A stretch of DNA of 64,000 bases. It comes from Pseudomonadaceae bacterium SI-3 (lineage in GTDB: Bacteria > Pseudomonadota > Gammaproteobacteria > Pseudomonadales > Pseudomonadaceae). Below the pieces are notes generated by a model. The model saw nothing but the letters and a program-made list of their open reading frames with translations. It was not told where the DNA came from and searched no databases. Location of the stretch: the NCBI GenBank assembly GCA_004010935.1, contig CP026511.1, positions 2,232,001 to 2,296,000 on the forward strand, written 5' to 3'. Every line of letters starts with the position of its first letter. The stretch's first letter is position 1. A program made the translations under genes and the position numbers. Below, piece after piece: positions 38,021-48,388 of this stretch.

Positions 38021-39034
38021 ATGCCCCGTACGATCTGGAAAGGCGCCGTCAGTTTCGGCCTGGTTCACATCCCCGTCGCCTTGGTACCTGCGACCACGCG
38101 CTCGGGTATAGATTTTGACTGGCTGGACAAACGCAGCATGGACCGGGTGGGCTACAAGCGCATCAACAAGACCACCGGCGAGGACATCGAGAGCGAGAAC
38201 ATCGTCAAAGGCGTGGAATACGAGAAGGGTAACTACGTAGTTATCAGCGACGACGAAATCAAGGCCGCTCACCCAGAAGCCACGCAGACGGTAGACATTG
38301 TTGCCTTTGTCGACGCCAAGGACATTTCCTTCCTGTACATCGCTACACCCTACTACCTCACCCCGGATCGGCGGGGTGAGAAGGTTTACGCGCTGCTGCG
38401 CGAAACCCTGACTCAGACTGGCAAGGTCGGCATCGCCAACGTGGTGCTGCGCAACAAGCAACATCTGGCCGTGGTGATGCCGCTGGGCAAGGCACTGGTG
38501 ATGAATACGCTGCGCTGGGCCGATGAGGTCAGGGGCGTGGAGTACCTCGAAATGAAGGACGAGGCGCTTAATGCCGACCTCAACCCGAAGGAACTCGACA
38601 TGGCCAAGCGGCTGGTCGAGGACATGAGTGAGGATTGGAACCCCGAGCAATACAAGGACACCTTCCAAGACCAGATCATGGATCTGGTGGAGACCAAGGC
38701 TCGCGAAGGCAAACTCGAAGCCGTGGGCGGGCCGGAAGAAGCAGTGGATCGTCGCAGCGCCGATGTCATCGACCTGACCGAACTGCTCAAACGTAGCCTG
38801 GCCGGCAAATCTTCCGCTAAGAAAGCTGCCCCGACTGAAGACGTTGACGACGACGAAGACAGCGAAGAGGCATCGCCTGCCAAGCGGACCACGAGCAAAA
38901 CTACAGCCATCAAATCGAATGCACCGGCCAAGTCCACAGCCAGCAAATCCTCGACCAGCAAAACCGCGACGGCCCGCAAGACTAGCACCAGTAAACCGGC
39001 TGCCAGTAAGTCCAACAGCAAAAAAGCGAGCTGA
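38021..39034 (+). CDS. ku: DNA-end-binding protein Ku (NHEJ)
   Basis: The 337-residue protein begins PRTIWKGAVSFGLVHIPVAL, the invariant start of bacterial Ku. The core domain reaches about residue 250. The homodimer rings broken DNA ends and recruits LigD. The last 75 residues form a low-complexity tail rich in lysine, serine, threonine and alanine with repeated SKS/TSK units, similar to the basic tails of some mycobacterial and actinobacterial Ku proteins that bind DNA. AGGAGG precedes the ATG. The LigD polymerase gene follows after 17 bases. Confidence 0.95.
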   Translation: MPRTIWKGAVSFGLVHIPVALVPATTRSGIDFDWLDKRSMDRVGYKRINKTTGEDIESENIVKGVEYEKGNYVVISDDEIKAAHPEATQTVDIVAFVDAKDISFLYIATPYYLTPDRRGEKVYALLRETLTQTGKVGIANVVLRNKQHLAVVMPLGKALVMNTLRWADEVRGVEYLEMKDEALNADLNPKELDMAKRLVEDMSEDWNPEQYKDTFQDQIMDLVETKAREGKLEAVGGPEEAVDRRSADVIDLTELLKRSLAGKSSAKKAAPTEDVDDDEDSEEASPAKRTTSKTTAIKSNAPAKSTASKSSTSKTATARKTSTSKPAASKSNSKKAS

Positions 39035-39051
39035 CCTCATAAGGAGCGTGC

Positions 39052-39972
39052 ATGGCTGAAAAAGCTGCCAAAAATCGCCCCGTTGTAGGCGGTATCGGCA
39101 TCAGTAATCCGCAACGGGTCATCGATCCGGCAAGTGGTGCCACCAAGCTGCAGCTCGCTGAATACTATCTGGCAGTGGGCGAATGGCTCGTACCTCATCT
39201 GGCCAAGCGTCCGCTGTCCATCGTCCGGGCGCCGGATGGAGTCAACGGAGATAGCTTCTTCCAGCGCCACTGCGGGCGGCTGAAAATGCCGCACATGCAC
39301 GTGCTGGATAAGTCCCTCGATCCGGAGCATGCACGCCTGATCCAGGCGGACAGTATCAGCGCGGTCGTCGAGGCGGTGCAGATGGGCACCGTCGAGTTTC
39401 ACACTTGGAATGCGCGCAGCGACCGCATCGACAAGCCGGACCGGGTGGTCTTCGATCTGGATCCTGACCCGGAGCTGCCGTGGTCAAGCATGGTCGAGGC
39501 GACGAACATGACCCTTGAGCTGCTTGATCAACTCGGGCTCAAGGCCTTCATCAAAACCAGCGGTGGGCGCGGCATGCATGTCGTAGTGCCGATCGATCGT
39601 CGTCAGAGTTGGGATTGCGCCAACGAATTCGCCCGTATGGTCACGGTTCGCCTGGCCAAAGAGTCACCTGAGCAGATCGTCGCAAAGATGGGGCCGAAGA
39701 ATCGGGTCGGCAAGATCTTCGTCGACTACCTGCGCAACCAGCGAGGCGCTAGCACGGTTGCTGCTTTTTCCGCACGAGCACGCCCAGGGCTGCCCGTCTC
39801 GGTGCCCATCACCCGGGAGGAGCTGGACCAGGTCAGCGGCGCCGATCAGTGGAACATCCTCAATCTCCATGAACGCCTCAAGAGCCTGAAGCTCGATCCA
39901 TGGGCCGACTACGCCACGACCCGTCAGAGCCTTTCAGCGCAGCTGTTGAAGGATCTCGCTGCGCGTCAATGA
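39052..39972 (+). CDS. ligD: Stand-alone LigD-type polymerase/primase domain
   Basis: The 306-residue protein corresponds to the POL (primase-polymerase) domain of LigD only. The catalytic aspartates are in VFDLDPDPELPW (near residue 138), followed by IKTSGGRGMHVVVP (near 167) and KIFVDYLRNQRG (near 220). The 3'-phosphoesterase and ATP-dependent ligase domains are absent and no other frame encodes them nearby. The start at 39052 and a stop at 39972 with no remnant on either side suggest a genuine single-domain gene, not a truncation. It would fill gaps at ends held by Ku; sealing must come from a ligase elsewhere. Symbol given for the domain only. Confidence 0.88.
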   Translation: MAEKAAKNRPVVGGIGISNPQRVIDPASGATKLQLAEYYLAVGEWLVPHLAKRPLSIVRAPDGVNGDSFFQRHCGRLKMPHMHVLDKSLDPEHARLIQADSISAVVEAVQMGTVEFHTWNARSDRIDKPDRVVFDLDPDPELPWSSMVEATNMTLELLDQLGLKAFIKTSGGRGMHVVVPIDRRQSWDCANEFARMVTVRLAKESPEQIVAKMGPKNRVGKIFVDYLRNQRGASTVAAFSARARPGLPVSVPITREELDQVSGADQWNILNLHERLKSLKLDPWADYATTRQSLSAQLLKDLAARQ

Positions 39973-40127
39973 CGCGACGGGTGACCTGTCTGTGGCCGGT
40001 TTACTGGACTAGCCTCGTACTGGCGTAGCGAATACGCCGCCCCGTCTGTCCCGCCGGAGGAACCATTCCAGAGCGGTTCAGTCGATGTGGTTAGATGGGC
40101 AGACATAATAAGTAACAGGAGATACCG

Positions 40128-43100
40128 ATGACCGTGCGAGTATCCCGGCGACAGTTCCTGAAGTTCGGTGCGGCCGGTGTGGGCGCGTCGAGCATGGCCA
40201 TGATGGGATTTGCGCCTGATGAAGCCGTCGCGTCGATTCGTCACTTCAAACTGACCGGCGCCAAAATGACCCGCAACATCTGCACCTACTGCTCGGTAGG
40301 TTGCGGCATGTTGCTCTACTCACGTGGTGACGGTTCGATCAACGTGATCGAGCAGATCTACCACGTCGAGGGCGACCCGGACCATCCGGTCAGTCGCGGC
40401 TCGCTATGTCCACGTGGCGCAGGTGTTCTGGACTTCATCAATAGCCCTTCGCGCGTCAAATATCCGGAAGTGCGCGAGCCGTATACCAACGAATGGAAGC
40501 GCATCAGCTGGGACGAGGCCTACGATCGCATCGCCCGGAAAATGAAGGAAGACCGCGACCGCAACTTCCAGACCCACGACGAAGAAGGTCGCTTGGTCAA
40601 TCGCTGGATGACGACATCGATGGTTGCGGCTTCGGCCTGTACCAACGAAACCGCGTATCTCACGCAGAAGGTCACGCGAGCCCTCGGCATTCTTACGATG
40701 GACAACCAGGCACGCGTATGACACGGACCGACGGTGGCAGGTCTTGCCCCTTCATTTGGTCGCGGTGCCATGACCAACCATTGGGTCGACATCGGTAACG
40801 CCAACGTCATCCTGTCCATGGGTGGCAATTCCGCGGAAGCGCATCCGGTCGGTTTCCGCTGGGTGATGCACGCGAAGAAGCGCAACGACGCGCGCCTGAT
40901 CTCCGTGGACCCACGGTACAACCGCACTACAGCGGTATCGGATATCCATGGCTGGCTGCGCACCGGGACGGACATCGTCTGGCTTGGCGGGCTGATCAAT
41001 TACCTGATCGAAACCGGCCGTTATCACCACGAGTACGTCCTGAACTACACAGACGCGGCTTTGCTCGTGAAAGAAGGCTTCGGCTTCGAGGATGGGTTGT
41101 TCACCGGCTTCAATCCGGAAGACCGCACCTACGATCGCAGCACCTGGAACTTCGAGCTCGGTGAGGATGGCTTTGCCAAAACCGATCCCACGCTCGAGCA
41201 CCCACGCTGCGTATTCCAGCTGATGCGCAAGCACTACAGCCGCTACACGTTGGATCAGGTGGAAAACATCACGGGGATGCCGCGTGACAAGGTGCTGACG
41301 ATCTGGGACTTGATCGCCACCACCGCAGCGCCTGACAAGACCATGACGATCCTTTATGCGCTGGGCTGGACCCAGCACACCATCGGGTCGCAGATCATAC
41401 GCACAGGCGCCATGGTTCAGCTGCTGCTGGGCAACATGGGCATGCCCGGCGGCGGTGTGAACGCTTTGCGCGGCCACTCCAACATCCAGGGCCTGACGGA
41501 CATCGGGTTGCTATCGAATCTGTTGCCGGGCTACATGAATCTGCCGTCGGCGAACCTGCAGAACTATCAGGACTACATGAAAACCCGCGTCAAGCAGCCG
41601 CTGCTGCCGGGCGAGGTGTCCTACTGGAAGTACTACGAGCGCTTCCATGTAAGCCTGATGAAGGACTGGTACGGTGACGTGGCCACCGAGGAAAACAACT
41701 GGTGCTATGACTGGCTGCCAAAGCTGTCCGCACCGCTGTACGACGTGCTCTACGCGGTCAACCAGATGACCAAGGGCGAGATGACTGGGGCCTTCTGCCA
41801 GGGCTTCAATATCCTTGCGTCGTTCCCGAACAAGCGGAAGGTGACCGAGGGGCTGTCCAAGCTCAAGTGGCTGGTGATCATGGACCCGCTGGAAGTCGAG
41901 ACCGGCGAGTTCTGGAAGAACTATGGCGAATACAACCCGGTCAATCCGGCGGAAATCGCCACCGAGGTCTTCCGCCTGCCGACGACCTGCTTCGCTGAGG
42001 ATGACGGCTCGATCACCAACAGCTCGCGCTGGCTGCAGTGGCATGTGAAGGCCGCTCCGCCACCGGGTGAAGCCATGACCGATACAGCGATCCTGGCGCA
42101 GGTGATGGTCCGTCTGAAGGCGATGTATCAGGAGGAGGGCGGAGCCTTTCCTGATCCAATCCTCAATCTCTCCTGGGACTACACCAACCCGTTATATCCG
42201 TCTGCCGAGGAACTGGCGAAGGAGTACAACGGCAGGGCGCTGGTCAACCTCACCGACGATCAAGGCAACATCATCAAGCGCGCCGGAGAGCTGCTGGATG
42301 ATTTCACCCAGCTGCGCGATGACGGCAGCACTGCCTGCGGTTGCTGGATCTACTCGGGTGCATACACCGAGGCCGGCAACATGATGGCGCGGCGTGATAA
42401 CAGCGACCCGTACGACACCGGCACCACATTGGGTTGGGCCTGGGCCTGGCCGATGAACCGGCGGCTGCTCTACAACCGCGCCTCGGCGCGACCGGACGGT
42501 ACGCCCTGGGCGGCGAACAAGGCCTTCATCTGGTGGAACGGTGAACGGTGGATCGGTGCCGACGTGCCGGACTACCCGATATTTACGCCACCGTCAGCCG
42601 GTGTTGGCCCCTTCATCGTCACGCAGACTGGGACCGGACACTTCTTTGCCAGCGAGTGGCTGAACGAGGGGCCGTTCCCAGAGCACTACGAGCCGATGGA
42701 AAGTCCGATCGACCGCAATCCGTTGCACCCGAACAACCCCTTGGCGTTCCACAACCCCATCGTTCGGGTGTTCCCGCAGGACCGTGACGATTTCGGTTCG
42801 AACAAGGAGTATCCGTACGCGGCGACGACATACCGGCTGACCGAACATTTCCATTTCTGGACGACCCACGCGCTGTTGAACTCGATCATGCAACCCGAGA
42901 AATTCATCGAGATCAGCGAGGTACTGGCGGCCGAGCTCGGCATTGTTCAGGGCGAACGGGTGCGAGTGCGTTCCAAGCGGGGCTTCATCGAGGCGGTCGC
43001 TGTGGTGACCAAGCGCATGGTGCCGTTGCAGGTAGATGGAAGGACCGTGCATCAAATCGGCATCCCGCTGCACTTCGGCTTCAAGGGCGTCGCCCGCAAG

Positions 43101-43196
43101 GCCCACCTGACCAACTCCCTGACCCCCTTCGTGGGTGACGGCAATACGCAGACACCGGAATTCAAGTCGTTCCTGGTGGACGTCGAGAAGCTCTAG
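40128..43196 (+). CDS. fdnG: Formate dehydrogenase-N/O alpha subunit, selenocysteine at residue 198
   Basis: One gene of 1022 residues is read through an in-frame TGA at 40719-40721 as selenocysteine; conceptual translation would otherwise split it at 197 residues. The context QARV-Sec-HGPTVAGLAP matches E. coli FdnG, where Sec is residue 196. A twin-arginine signal (SRRQFLKFGAAGVGASS) sends it to the periplasm. The [4Fe-4S] site is CTYCSVGC near residue 52. Mo/W-bis-MGD ligands and RLTEHFHFWTTHALLNS near the C-terminus are as in the family. It oxidises formate to CO2 and passes electrons to the beta and gamma subunits and to quinone. Synthesis requires selA, selB, selC and selD, which are not in the window. 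Confidence 0.95.
40719..40758 (+). promoter_or_regulatory. Bacterial SECIS element at the selenocysteine codon
   Basis: Directly after the TGA the RNA can form a hairpin whose apex is GGCA (40736-40739), loop GGTCT and TGCC (40745-40748). The loop contains the GGUCU seen in E. coli fdhF and fdnG, which SelB recognises. The spacing of about 14 bases between TGA and the apical stem is normal. Confidence 0.8.
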
Positions 43197-43205
43197 GAGA
43201 AGGCT

Positions 43206-44141
43206 ATGCGAGGAGACCAGATCAACCTGCAGAACATCGTCGCGCGATCAGCGACGACGACGCCTTCTCCCCAAGTCCGCCAAGGCGGTGTGGAGCCTGT
43301 CGCCAAATTGATCGACGTGTCGGTCTGCATCGGCTGCAAGGCCTGCCAGGTCGCTTGTTCGGAGTGGAACGACCTGCGTGACGAGGTTGGCCACTGCCAC
43401 GGCGTCTATGATAACCCTATTGACCTCACCGCCGAGTCGTTCGAGGTCATGCGTTTCAGCGAGTACGAGGACGAGCAGGGCAACCTCGAGTGGCTGATCC
43501 GCAAGGACAACTGCATGCATTGCGCCGAGCCGGGCTGCCTCAAGGCATGCCCGTCGCCCGGGGCGATCGTGCAGTACGCAAACGGTATCGTCGACTTTAA
43601 TTCCGAGCACTGCATTGGCTGCGGCTACTGCATCGCGGGGTGCCCCTTCGACATTCCGCGGATCTCGGAGCGGGATAACAAGGCCTATAAGTGCACGCTC
43701 TGTTCAGATCGCGTCTATCACGGGCTTGAGCCCGCGTGCGTCAAGAGCTGTCCGACCTCGGCGATCATGTTTGGCACCAAGGAAGACATGCTCGACTACG
43801 GCGCCCATCGGGTCGCGGACCTCAAGGATCGCGGCTACGAAAACGCCGGTATCTATGATCCACAAGGCGTTGGCGGCACCCATGTCGTCTATGTGCTGCA
43901 GCACAGCGACAAGCCTGAAATCTACAGCGGCTTGCCGCGCGATCCGCACATCAGCCCTACGGTCGAGCTATGGAAGGGAGTGACCAAGCCGATCATGTCG
44001 GTGGCCTTGGGCATGTCGGTACTGGCGGGCTTCTTCCATTATGTGATGAAGGGGCCGAAAGAAGAGCCGGAGGACGATCCTGATCCAGTAAAAGCCCATG
44101 ACGCCCGCGACATCGATAAGCGCGGGGAGGACCGGCTATGA
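43206..44141 (+). CDS. fdnH: Formate dehydrogenase beta subunit (iron-sulfur)
   Basis: The 311-residue electron-transfer subunit has four [4Fe-4S] binding groups: [15 protein letters not shown] (near residue 39), [28 protein letters not shown] and CTLCSDR with its partner CVKSCP. A single C-terminal membrane helix ([20 protein letters not shown] near residues 260-280) anchors it on the periplasmic face. It starts after TAGGAGAAGG, 9 bases past the alpha-subunit stop, and overlaps the gamma-subunit gene by four bases. Confidence 0.95.
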   Translation: MRGDQINLQNIVARSATTTPSPQVRQGGVEPVAKLIDVSVCIGCKACQVACSEWNDLRDEVGHCHGVYDNPIDLTAESFEVMRFSEYEDEQGNLEWLIRKDNCMHCAEPGCLKACPSPGAIVQYANGIVDFNSEHCIGCGYCIAGCPFDIPRISERDNKAYKCTLCSDRVYHGLEPACVKSCPTSAIMFGTKEDMLDYGAHRVADLKDRGYENAGIYDPQGVGGTHVVYVLQHSDKPEIYSGLPRDPHISPTVELWKGVTKPIMSVALGMSVLAGFFHYVMKGPKEEPEDDPDPVKAHDARDIDKRGEDRL

Positions 44142-44830
44142 GCCACTCAAACGTTAAGCACGGCATCCTGCGTTATGGCTGGTGGACACGGGTGAATCAC
44201 TGGCTTATCGCGATCAGCTTCGTATTGCTCGTGCTGAGCGGGTTGGCGTTGTTCTATCCGTTCTTCTTCGGCCTCACCGGGCTGTTCGGCGGTCCGGAAC
44301 CCACACGCATCGTGCATCCGTACATCGGCGTGTTCATGTCGCTGTTCTTCGTCATCCAGGCTGTGCGCTTCTTCGGCGATAACCTGATCCGTCGCCACGA
44401 CGTGCAATGGATGAAGCAGATCCGCGATGTGCTGGGCAACCGCGACGAGCGGTTACCTCCAGTGGGCAAGAACAACGCCGGGCAGAAGCTGGTGTATTGG
44501 ATCTTCCTCGCCACCGTGCCGGTATTGCTGGTGACCGGCATCGTCCTGTGGCGGCCCTGGGTCGCCGATGAGATGCCGGTTTGGGCGCTGCGCTGGGCGG
44601 TGACCATCCATGCCTATACCGCCTTCATCGCGATCATCACGCTGGTGATTCACGTCTACTCGGCAATCTGGGTGAAGGGCTCGGTACGCGCAATGACCCA
44701 GGGCCGTGTAAGCCACGCCTGGGCGCGTCACCACCACGGTCTCTGGTATGACGAGGTACGCCGTAAGGAAGGTTATGACGATCCGGGTGGTCTTTCGCCT
44801 GATCGTGACGTGCCGTCGAAACGAACTTAA
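44138..44830 (+). CDS. fdnI: Formate dehydrogenase gamma subunit (cytochrome b556)
   Basis: The 230-residue inner-membrane protein has four hydrophobic segments. Candidate haem-ligand histidines are in [18 protein letters not shown] (helix 1), [13 protein letters not shown] (helix 2) and [20 protein letters not shown] (helix 4). It accepts electrons from the beta subunit and reduces quinone. The ATG overlaps the beta-subunit stop (ATGA). Confidence 0.94.
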   Translation: MSHSNVKHGILRYGWWTRVNHWLIAISFVLLVLSGLALFYPFFFGLTGLFGGPEPTRIVHPYIGVFMSLFFVIQAVRFFGDNLIRRHDVQWMKQIRDVLGNRDERLPPVGKNNAGQKLVYWIFLATVPVLLVTGIVLWRPWVADEMPVWALRWAVTIHAYTAFIAIITLVIHVYSAIWVKGSVRAMTQGRVSHAWARHHHGLWYDEVRRKEGYDDPGGLSPDRDVPSKRT

Positions 44831-44839
44831 GGAGTTGCA

Positions 44840-45769
44840 GTGAACCACTCTTATGGAAGTGCGCCTTCGGGGATCATGGAGGCGCCAAATGTGGTGTTGC
44901 CGAATGCCAAGGTGTTCAGCAAACGCGCTACGCGGTTACGGGAGCTTGTCCTGCAGGTTCCACCGCTGGATGAGTTTCTCTCCTTTATGGCACGACTGGT
45001 ACAAGCCCAGCATCAGGTGCTCAACGAACGCGAACCATCCTGGCGCCCGGCTGAGGATGCGTTCGATCAGGCGCTTAGACATGGCCTGCCGCCGCTTGGT
45101 TTTCAGGCCTTGAAACGTGACGTGCCGTGGCAGGAGGACCTTCTGTCTATGCTCGATGCCATGGAGCTTCATGTGGGCGAGGCTCAGCGGCCCTTTCTCA
45201 GGGCGTTGAGGGAGCTGTCTCAGGAGCAGTTGGATACGTTAGCCGACGATGTCCTAGAAGCGCGCCCCGGCGATGAAACAACCCGACCGCTGCTGCCATT
45301 GGTTGCCGCTGCCCTGCAGATCAGTTGGATGAGGCTGGCGATAGCCCTGCCTCGACCGCCTGATAAGCCGGAGGGGGAAGCCAAGGGGCTATGCCCTTGC
45401 TGCGGTTCGCCACCGGTCGCCAGTGTCATCCACAACGAGCGCCATCGTGCTGGCGTACGCTATCTGCATTGCTCTCTGTGCGCCACCGAGTGGCATCTGG
45501 AACGACTTAAGTGCAGCGTTTGCGACAGCGGCGCAAAACTGCTGTACCTCACGCTGGATGACGAGCAGGGCAAACCGGCGATGCCGGTCCAGGCGGAATC
45601 TTGCGGCGAGTGTCATAGCTATCTGAAGGTCATGCTGCGTGAAGAACACGGACGCGCCGAACCCGTGGCGGACGACCTGGCAAGCCTCGCGCTCGACATC
45701 TTGTTGGCCGAACAGGGCGAATATGGCCGTAGCGGTTACAACCCGTTATTGATCGCAGGTGGTGAGTAG
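44840..45769 (+). CDS. fdhE: Formate dehydrogenase accessory protein FdhE
   Basis: The GTG at 44840 follows TAAGGAG with 6-base spacing. The 309-residue cytoplasmic protein has the zinc- or iron-binding cysteine pairs of FdhE: CPCCGSPPVAS (near residue 185), HCSLCATEWHLERLKCSVC (near 210-228) and SCGECHSYLK (near 253). FdhE is needed to mature formate dehydrogenase and interacts with the alpha subunit before Tat export. It ends the fdn operon. Confidence 0.92.
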   Translation: MNHSYGSAPSGIMEAPNVVLPNAKVFSKRATRLRELVLQVPPLDEFLSFMARLVQAQHQVLNEREPSWRPAEDAFDQALRHGLPPLGFQALKRDVPWQEDLLSMLDAMELHVGEAQRPFLRALRELSQEQLDTLADDVLEARPGDETTRPLLPLVAAALQISWMRLAIALPRPPDKPEGEAKGLCPCCGSPPVASVIHNERHRAGVRYLHCSLCATEWHLERLKCSVCDSGAKLLYLTLDDEQGKPAMPVQAESCGECHSYLKVMLREEHGRAEPVADDLASLALDILLAEQGEYGRSGYNPLLIAGGE

Positions 45770-46229
45770 CGCACCAGGCTATGGCTCAAGCATGAACAAG
45801 CCTAGTGACGATCAGTGATATTCGCGTGGTTTCGGATCGCCAGCAAGCTGGCTCCTACAAGTAGGGGCTTGGCCGTAGCTTGGCTCTCTATGTTCGCCAC
45901 AGTACGCGTTTGTAGAAGCCACCTTGGTGGCGATCAGCGGTGTTCGCGTTGTGTTTGATCGTCAACAAGCTGGCTCATACAGGAGCGGCCTGCCTCCCCG
46001 CCAAATCATCCGTCTCGTATTTGGCCTAAAACAAGCGCAACGCCGGCTGTGGCAAGCGGTAGCGGCCTTTAAGCTGAACTTTTCAGGCCTCCTTTGGTTC
46101 GGAAAGAACAGAGCCCGAGAAAGCCCGCATGACGGGTTTTCCATCGGTACAACCAGCCACGCTCGATTGCCAGTCACGAGCGGGGTAGGTTTGCCGTTTC
46201 GCTGCAATTTCGCCTAGGAGCCCCGTTCA
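45770..46229. other. Intergenic stretch between fdhE and glgE
   Basis: About 460 bases without a gene. The left part holds REP/REPIN units (45810-45983). A minus frame at 45962-46207 has no supporting features. A short stem of CCCG-CATGA-CGGG near 46123-46136 followed by TTTTCC is a possible weak terminator. The ribosome site GGAG of glgE is at its right end. Confidence 0.6.
45810..45983. repeat. REPIN-type repeat units
   Basis: Two direct copies of a roughly 50-base unit start at 45810 and 45932. Each begins GATCAG, has TTCGCGT in the middle and ends in CAAGCTGGCTC-TACA. A third palindrome, GCCACC-TT-GGTGGC (45918-45931), lies inverted between them after TGTAGAA, and the first unit carries GCCAGC-AA-GCTGGC (45839-45852). 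This matches pseudomonad REP elements mobilised by RAYT transposases. No RAYT gene is present in the window. Confidence 0.75.
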
Positions 46230-48242
46230 ATGACCGATGCAAAGCCCCATCCGGTGATTCACCCCCGACTTGAACAGGCATTGCAGATGCCGCGCATTGC
46301 CATTGAATCGACCCAGCCCGTACTGGAAGGCGGACGATTTGCGGCAAAGGCAACCATCGGCCACCCGATCAATGTGACGAGCAAGATCTTTGCCGATGGG
46401 CACGATCAGCTAGCCGCATCGATCTGCTGGCGGACCAAGGATGAAACCACCTGGCGCCGGGCACGGCTCAAGTTGATCGGCAATGACAGCTGGGAAGGGC
46501 AGTTCACCCCGACGCAAGTCGCTTCGCACGAGTTCATGATCGAAGCTTGGTGGGATATCTACGAGACCTACCGCTACGAGCTGTCGAAGAAGCACAACGC
46601 TGGCGTACCGGTTCAGCTTGAACTCGAAGAAGGTCGCCTGCTGCTCGAGCGCGCCAGCCAGCGTGCCCAAGGCGAGACCAAAGCCATCATCGATGATCTG
46701 CTGCATCGGTTGAGCATGGCGCACCTGGACGATGAACGTGTCTCGGTGATGCTGGCCAGTGAAACGGCTGCCGCGATGGCTGACGCAGACCCCCGCGAGC
46801 ATTGCAGCCAGAGTGAGGTGTTCCCGATTGAGGTCGAGCGCCCACTTGCGTTGTTTGCCAGCTGGTACGAACTGTTTCCGCGCTCTGAAACCGATGACCC
46901 TAACCGTCACGGTACTTTCCGTGACGTGCATAAGCGTTTGCCATCAATTCGGGACATGGGCTTCGACGTCCTGTATTTCACGCCGATTCACCCAATTGGC
47001 CGACAGCATCGCAAAGGGCCGAACAACACGTTGCACGCTGGCCCGAATGATCCCGGTAGCCCGTATGCCATCGGTAGCGAAGCCGGTGGGCACGATGCAG
47101 TTCATCCCGATCTCGGCACGCTCGATGACTTCCGCGACCTGGTAGCTGCCGCACGCGAGCACGGTTTGGAGATCGCCCTCGACTTCGCCATCCAGTGCTC
47201 TCAGGACCACCCATGGCTCAATGAGCATCCGGGCTGGTTCTCCTGGCGGCCGGACGGGACCATCCGTTATGCGGAAAACCCGCCGAAGAAATACCAGGAC
47301 ATCGTCAACGTCGATTTCTACGCCGAAGACGCCATGCCCGGCCTGTGGATCGCTCTACGTGATGTGGTCTGGCATTGGGTCGAGCAGGGCGTGAAGATCT
47401 TCCGCGTCGACAACCCACACACCAAGCCGCTGCCATTCTGGGAGTGGATGATCGCCGACATCCGCGAGCGCGATCCAGACGTGATGTTCCTCTCTGAGGC
47501 CTTCACCAAGCCGGCCATGATGGCGCGCTTGGGCAAAGTCGGATTCAACCAGAGCTACACCTACTTCACCTGGCGCAACAACAAGGCGGAGCTGAGCGAG
47601 TACTTCACCGAGCTGAACGAGCATCCGCTGCGTGACTGCTATCGGCCGAATTTCTTCGTCAATACGCCGGACATCAATCCGTTCTTCCTGCATGACTCCG
47701 GGCGAGCGGGATTTCTCATCCGGGCGGCGCTGGCAACCATGGGTTCCGGGCTGTGGGGCATGTACTCGGGCTTCGAACTATGCGAGTCCGCGGCAATCCC
47801 CGGCAAGGAGGAGTATCTGGATTCCGAGAAGTACCAGATACGGGTCCGGGATTATCACGCACCGGGCAACATTGTCGCGGAGATCGCTCAGCTCAACCGC
47901 ATCCGTCGGCAAAACCCGGCCCTGCAGACCCACCTGGGTTTTAAGGCGTACACGGCTTACAACGACAACATCTTGTTCTTCGGCAAACGCACGCCGGATC
48001 GCACGAACTTCATTCTCGTCGCAATCAGCCTCGATCCGCATAACGCTCAGGAAGCACATTTCGAGCTTCCGCTATGGGAGATGGGGCTGCCGGACCATGC
48101 CGAAACCCGAGGCGAAGACCTTATGAACGGGCATCGCTGGACTTGGTACGGCAAGACTCAGTGGATGCGAATCGAGCCTTGGCACCAGCCATTCGGCATT
48201 TGGCGTATCAGTTCGGATGCCATGGATCCTGACTTAAAGTGA
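46230..48242 (+). CDS. glgE: Alpha-1,4-glucan:maltose-1-phosphate maltosyltransferase GlgE
   Basis: The 670-residue GH13 enzyme transfers maltose from maltose-1-phosphate to a growing alpha-1,4-glucan. The N-terminal domain (about 1-210) is followed by the barrel, which begins LALFASWYELFPRS. The nucleophile aspartate is in GVKIFRVDNPHTKPLPFW (near residue 394), and the acid/base glutamate is in VMFLSEAFTKPAMM (near 423). GIGE-specific features such as GHDAVHPDLGTLDDF are present. It is followed by TreS-maltokinase and GlgB, the complete GlgE pathway from trehalose. Confidence 0.94.
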   Translation: MTDAKPHPVIHPRLEQALQMPRIAIESTQPVLEGGRFAAKATIGHPINVTSKIFADGHDQLAASICWRTKDETTWRRARLKLIGNDSWEGQFTPTQVASHEFMIEAWWDIYETYRYELSKKHNAGVPVQLELEEGRLLLERASQRAQGETKAIIDDLLHRLSMAHLDDERVSVMLASETAAAMADADPREHCSQSEVFPIEVERPLALFASWYELFPRSETDDPNRHGTFRDVHKRLPSIRDMGFDVLYFTPIHPIGRQHRKGPNNTLHAGPNDPGSPYAIGSEAGGHDAVHPDLGTLDDFRDLVAAAREHGLEIALDFAIQCSQDHPWLNEHPGWFSWRPDGTIRYAENPPKKYQDIVNVDFYAEDAMPGLWIALRDVVWHWVEQGVKIFRVDNPHTKPLPFWEWMIADIRERDPDVMFLSEAFTKPAMMARLGKVGFNQSYTYFTWRNNKAELSEYFTELNEHPLRDCYRPNFFVNTPDINPFFLHDSGRAGFLIRAALATMGSGLWGMYSGFELCESAAIPGKEEYLDSEKYQIRVRDYHAPGNIVAEIAQLNRIRRQNPALQTHLGFKAYTAYNDNILFFGKRTPDRTNFILVAISLDPHNAQEAHFELPLWEMGLPDHAETRGEDLMNGHRWTWYGKTQWMRIEPWHQPFGIWRISSDAMDPDLK

Positions 48243-48388
48243 TGTCTAAAGAATGTCCTAAAAACTAGATATATCAGCTGCTTATAGGCTATTCATTATC
48301 CAGTTTATAAATCGACTGGCTTACTTTTCCGCCTCGGCTGGCCAGACATATGGGCCAGTCATGGGGGCAGATGAAAGGGAACAAGACC

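Noticed and set aside
40719..40721. Nonsense mutation or frameshift splitting fdnG
   Set aside because: The TGA sits exactly at the known selenocysteine position with a matching downstream hairpin; the two parts are in one frame.
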